A DNA stretch of 41,277 nt from the NCBI GenBank assembly GCA_012959695.1, contig DUCS01000029.1:46820-88096 (forward strand), read 5' to 3'. Made by a program: the position numbers and the translations under genes. Shown here in pieces: positions 39,051-41,277 of this stretch (position 1 is the stretch's first letter; every line of letters starts with the position of its first letter). The notes beneath the pieces were generated by a model, which saw nothing but the letters and a program-made list of their open reading frames with translations, searched no databases and was not told the origin of the DNA. This DNA is from Cycloclasticus sp. (GTDB lineage Bacteria; Pseudomonadota; Gammaproteobacteria; Methylococcales; Cycloclasticaceae).

Positions 39051-39287
39051 ATGGCATTTGATAAAGGTTTTAGACGTCCACGTTACTGCAAATTTACAGC
39101 AGAAAACGTAAAAGGAATTGATTACAAAGATTTAGATACATTAAAAGAATATATGACAGAAACAGGTAAAATTATGCCTGCTCGTGTAACTGGTGTGAAA
39201 GCGAGATACCAACGTCAGTTAACAGCCGCAATTAAAAGAGCGCGTTTTCTTTCGTTAATTCCATATTGCGACGCGCACGAACGTTAA
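39051..39287 (+). CDS. rpsR: 30S ribosomal protein S18
   Basis: The 78 residues carry the S18 core: [39 protein letters not shown], and [18 protein letters not shown]. It binds the S6 protein and 16S rRNA. The N-terminus [11 protein letters not shown] is short. It has the AAGGAATAG SD. It lies 33 bp after rpsF and 40 bp before the DUF2232 gene. Confidence 0.96.
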   Translation: MAFDKGFRRPRYCKFTAENVKGIDYKDLDTLKEYMTETGKIMPARVTGVKARYQRQLTAAIKRARFLSLIPYCDAHER

Positions 39288-39327
39288 GCGTTTTTTGTCG
39301 CGAGAAATCGCGTAGTTGGGCCGGCAT

Positions 39328-40236
39328 ATGAAAGCATTAGCGTCATTTATTATGCAAGGTGGGCGTCAGGCCACGATTGTTGTGGCAAGCATAGCGATTT
39401 TGTCGATGTTAATGCCGCCATTGGTTATAGTTAGCGTCGCTGCAGTCTGTTTAGTTACATTGAGAAATGGCTTGGCAGAAGGACTGAGAGTTTTAATAGG
39501 CTCAACAGTTGCCACAGCGTTATTGGGATATATGTTGGTGGGAACGCCATTAGTTTCTTTCAGCTATTTATTTATTATGTGGTTGCCCGCTTTTTTAGTG
39601 TCGTTAGTGTTGCGTGAAACAGGGCAGTTAAATAAGGCATTAGAGTTTTTAGTGGTTCTGGGCATGTTAGCGGTTACAGCTGTTTATGTGTCTGTTGATA
39701 ACCCTGCGCAATTATGGGCAGTGGGTATACAAGACGTTATAGCGACGTTGGGCGAACAAGACAGCTTGCCTATAACTCAAGATGAGTTGCATGAAGGCTT
39801 GGCTTTTTGGTCACAGTACATAACCGGCATAGTGGTAACCGGAACACTGATTAGCTTGTTAATGAGTTTGTTGTTAGGGCGTTGGTGGCAAGGTTTGCTG
39901 TATAACACCGGTGGTTTTGATGATGAGTTTAGACACATTCGTTTATTGCCCCGTGACGGGGTGGTTTTTGTAATACTGACAGCGTTCGCTTTTTTGTTAG
40001 GTGGTGCGTTTTCAGAGTTGTTATGGAACATGGATATACAAGTGCTACTGTTGTTTTTTATAGTAGGTGTATCGGTTGTTCATGTAGTATTAAAAAACAA
40101 GGGTGGAAGTAAATTTTTACTGTTTGGTTTTTATAGTGCAGTATTTTTTGTACCACATTTGATGTTGCCATTAGTGTTAATTGGCTTATCGGATGTTTGG
40201 ATGGATTGGCGTCAACGGTTTTTAACTAAAACCTAG
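39328..40236 (+). CDS. DUF2232 multi-pass membrane protein
   Basis: A 302-residue protein of the DUF2232/YybS-like family, found between rpsR and rplI in many gammaproteobacteria. The sequence has about eight hydrophobic helices, for example near residues 14-50, 60-80, 88-105, 170-190, 210-230, 237-252 and 260-290. The start is the ATG at 39328; a TTG 12 nt earlier is unlikely. There is no recognisable catalytic motif. A role in membrane or cell-envelope physiology is often assumed but not shown. The gene is likely co-transcribed with the ribosomal genes. Confidence 0.75.
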   Translation: MKALASFIMQGGRQATIVVASIAILSMLMPPLVIVSVAAVCLVTLRNGLAEGLRVLIGSTVATALLGYMLVGTPLVSFSYLFIMWLPAFLVSLVLRETGQLNKALEFLVVLGMLAVTAVYVSVDNPAQLWAVGIQDVIATLGEQDSLPITQDELHEGLAFWSQYITGIVVTGTLISLLMSLLLGRWWQGLLYNTGGFDDEFRHIRLLPRDGVVFVILTAFAFLLGGAFSELLWNMDIQVLLLFFIVGVSVVHVVLKNKGGSKFLLFGFYSAVFFVPHLMLPLVLIGLSDVWMDWRQRFLTKT

Positions 40237-40274
40237 CGTTGGGTTAAATTTTAAATATATAGGATTCAGTAAAG

Positions 40275-40721
40275 ATGAACATTATTCTTCTTGAAAAAGT
40301 AGCAAACTTAGGCAATTTGGGCGACCAAGTTTCAGTTAAACCAGGTTACGGACGTAACTTTTTAATACCGGGTGGAAAAGCGGTTCTTGCAACGGCTGAC
40401 CGTATTGCAGAATTTGAGTCGCGTAGAGCAGATCTTGAAAAAGCTGCAGCGGAGCGCTTAGCGCTAGCGCAAACTAGGGCAGAAGCGATTGAGAAATTAA
40501 GCCTAAGTATTACTCATCAAGCGGGTGAAGAAGGCAAATTGTTTGGCTCAGTTGGTTTGCCAGACATCATCAAAGCATGCGCGGATGAAGGTGTTGAAAT
40601 TGAAAAGCAGGAAATTAAAATGCCTGAAGGTTCACTCAGACATACAGGCGAATTTGAAGTTGCTATTCATTTGCATACAGACGTTGTGGCATCGCTTAAA
40701 CTGGCGATTGTTGCTGAATAA
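40275..40721 (+). CDS. rplI: 50S ribosomal protein L9
   Basis: Two-domain ribosomal protein near the L1 stalk. The 148 residues include the N-terminal domain MNIILLEKVANLGNLGDQVSVKPGYGRNFLIPGGKA, a long central helix (about 42-75) and a C-terminal RNA-binding domain with GEEGKLFGSVGLPDI. A weak AGGA lies 11-14 nt before the ATG. Last gene of the ribosomal block; a strong terminator follows. Confidence 0.97.
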   Translation: MNIILLEKVANLGNLGDQVSVKPGYGRNFLIPGGKAVLATADRIAEFESRRADLEKAAAERLALAQTRAEAIEKLSLSITHQAGEEGKLFGSVGLPDIIKACADEGVEIEKQEIKMPEGSLRHTGEFEVAIHLHTDVVASLKLAIVAE

Positions 40722-40741
40722 AGGTTTAGCATATTAGTTAT

Positions 40742-40773
40742 AAGCCGGTGTCATTTGACACCGGCTTTTTTTT
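40742..40773 (+). terminator. Strong rho-independent terminator after rplI
   Basis: GCCGGTGTC (40744-40752) pairs perfectly with GACACCGGC (40757-40765) around ATTT, with two further A-T pairs at the base, and is followed by T8 (40766-40773). It ends the rpsF-rplI operon and isolates dnaB. Confidence 0.95.
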
Positions 40774-40801
40774 GCGATGAAAATTCTCCATACTGTACAA
40801 T
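40772..40801 (+). promoter_or_regulatory. Putative sigma-70 promoter of dnaB
   Basis: TTGCGA (40772-40777), an 18-nt spacer and TACAAT (40796-40801) lie 32 nt before the dnaB ATG and overlap the end of the rplI terminator T tract. The match is fair in both boxes. Confidence 0.6.
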
Positions 40802-40833
40802 CAAGAACCAGTAAATTTTTAAATAAATACCCT

Positions 40834-41277
40834 ATGGCAGCAGAACCTCCTTTTGATTACGACATGTCCGATGAAACGGAGTTTCTTCGTGTCCCCCCGC
40901 ATTCGTTACAGGCTGAGCAGTCCGTTTTAGGCGGGCTTATGCTGGATAATGAGTGCTGGGATACAGTCGCTGATAAAGTTGCTGCAGAAGACTTTTACCG
41001 CAAAGATCACCGGTTAATTTTCGAGTCAATTGCCAATTTATCACAAAAAGATGAGCCGTTTGATGTGGTGACCATTTCAGAAGTGTTGGGGCAAATGGGT
41101 GAGCTTGAAAGTGTCGGCGGCTTGGCTTATTTAGGTGCGTTAGCTAAAGACACACCGAGCGCGGCTAACATTGTTAGTTATGCAACGATTGTACGCCAAC
41201 GTTCTGTACGCCGTCAGTTGATTCATATTGGCAATCAAATTTCTGATTCTGGCTTTGATACAGAAGGCCGTGATATT
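40834..41277 (+). CDS. dnaB: Replicative DNA helicase DnaB, 5' part
   Basis: Hexameric 5'-to-3' helicase of the replisome; only the first 148 codons are inside the window, and the frame is open to the last base. The visible part is the N-terminal primase-binding domain: VPPHSLQAEQSVLGGLML, DNECWDTVADKVAAEDFY, DHRLIF and the LGALAKDTPSAANI segment. The short acidic N-terminus (MAAEPPFDYDMSDETEFL) is common. The RecA-like helicase core is not seen because it lies beyond the end. Position after rplI is conserved in gammaproteobacteria. Confidence 0.95.
   Translation, partial: MAAEPPFDYDMSDETEFLRVPPHSLQAEQSVLGGLMLDNECWDTVADKVAAEDFYRKDHRLIFESIANLSQKDEPFDVVTISEVLGQMGELESVGGLAYLGALAKDTPSAANIVSYATIVRQRSVRRQLIHIGNQISDSGFDTEGRDI

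Overview
The window is a stretch of gammaproteobacterial chromosome, almost entirely housekeeping genes, with GC content that looks to be in the low to mid 40s percent (by eye, not computed). The gene orders smc-zipA-ligA, gyrA-serC-pheA-hisC-tyrA-aroA-cmk-rpsA-ihfB-lapA-lapB and rnr-rlmB-rpsF-rpsR-(DUF2232)-rplI-dnaB are those I know from Pseudomonas and other gammaproteobacteria that use SMC rather than MukBEF. A separate serA inside the block, unfused tyrA and aroA, and the low GC argue against Pseudomonas itself. A marine Piscirickettsiaceae/Cycloclasticus-like lineage is a guess only.

Layout: (1) 1-3183: htpG with a near-perfect sigma-32 promoter; a convergent gene for a small exported His/Tyr-rich protein preceded by a 109-nt self-complementary element; queF. 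(2) 3274-10713: smc, zipA, ligA and a diguanylate cyclase with a DUF484/GAF-like sensor half. (3) 10982-20961: gyrA, then a compact run for serine, phenylalanine, tyrosine and chorismate synthesis (serC, serA, pheA, hisC, tyrA, aroA) ending in cmk, with several 4-8 nt overlaps. (4) 21094-24677: rpsA, ihfB, lapA, lapB, punctuated by terminators or hairpins. (5) 24683-34825: a fatty-acid-oxidation region. It holds a MerR regulator with its own palindromic operator, translationally coupled to thiolase, a FadN-type bifunctional enzyme and acyl-CoA dehydrogenase, then a long-chain acyl-CoA ligase, a FadL porin with a broken reading frame, an enoyl-CoA hydratase family gene, and the wreck of a short-chain dehydrogenase. 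(6) 34907-end: rnr, rlmB, a YcxB-like protein, the rpsF-rpsR-DUF2232-rplI ribosomal block with promoter and strong terminator, and the start of dnaB, which runs off the window.

I found no CRISPR array, tRNA, rRNA, insertion sequence, prophage, defence system or biosynthetic cluster. The most interesting signals are modest: the structured element at 2602-2710, which would bury the ribosome-binding site of the His/Tyr-rich protein gene; the MerR operator at 30361-30386; and the gene decay (fadL and the SDR remnant) at the right edge of the lipid-catabolism region.
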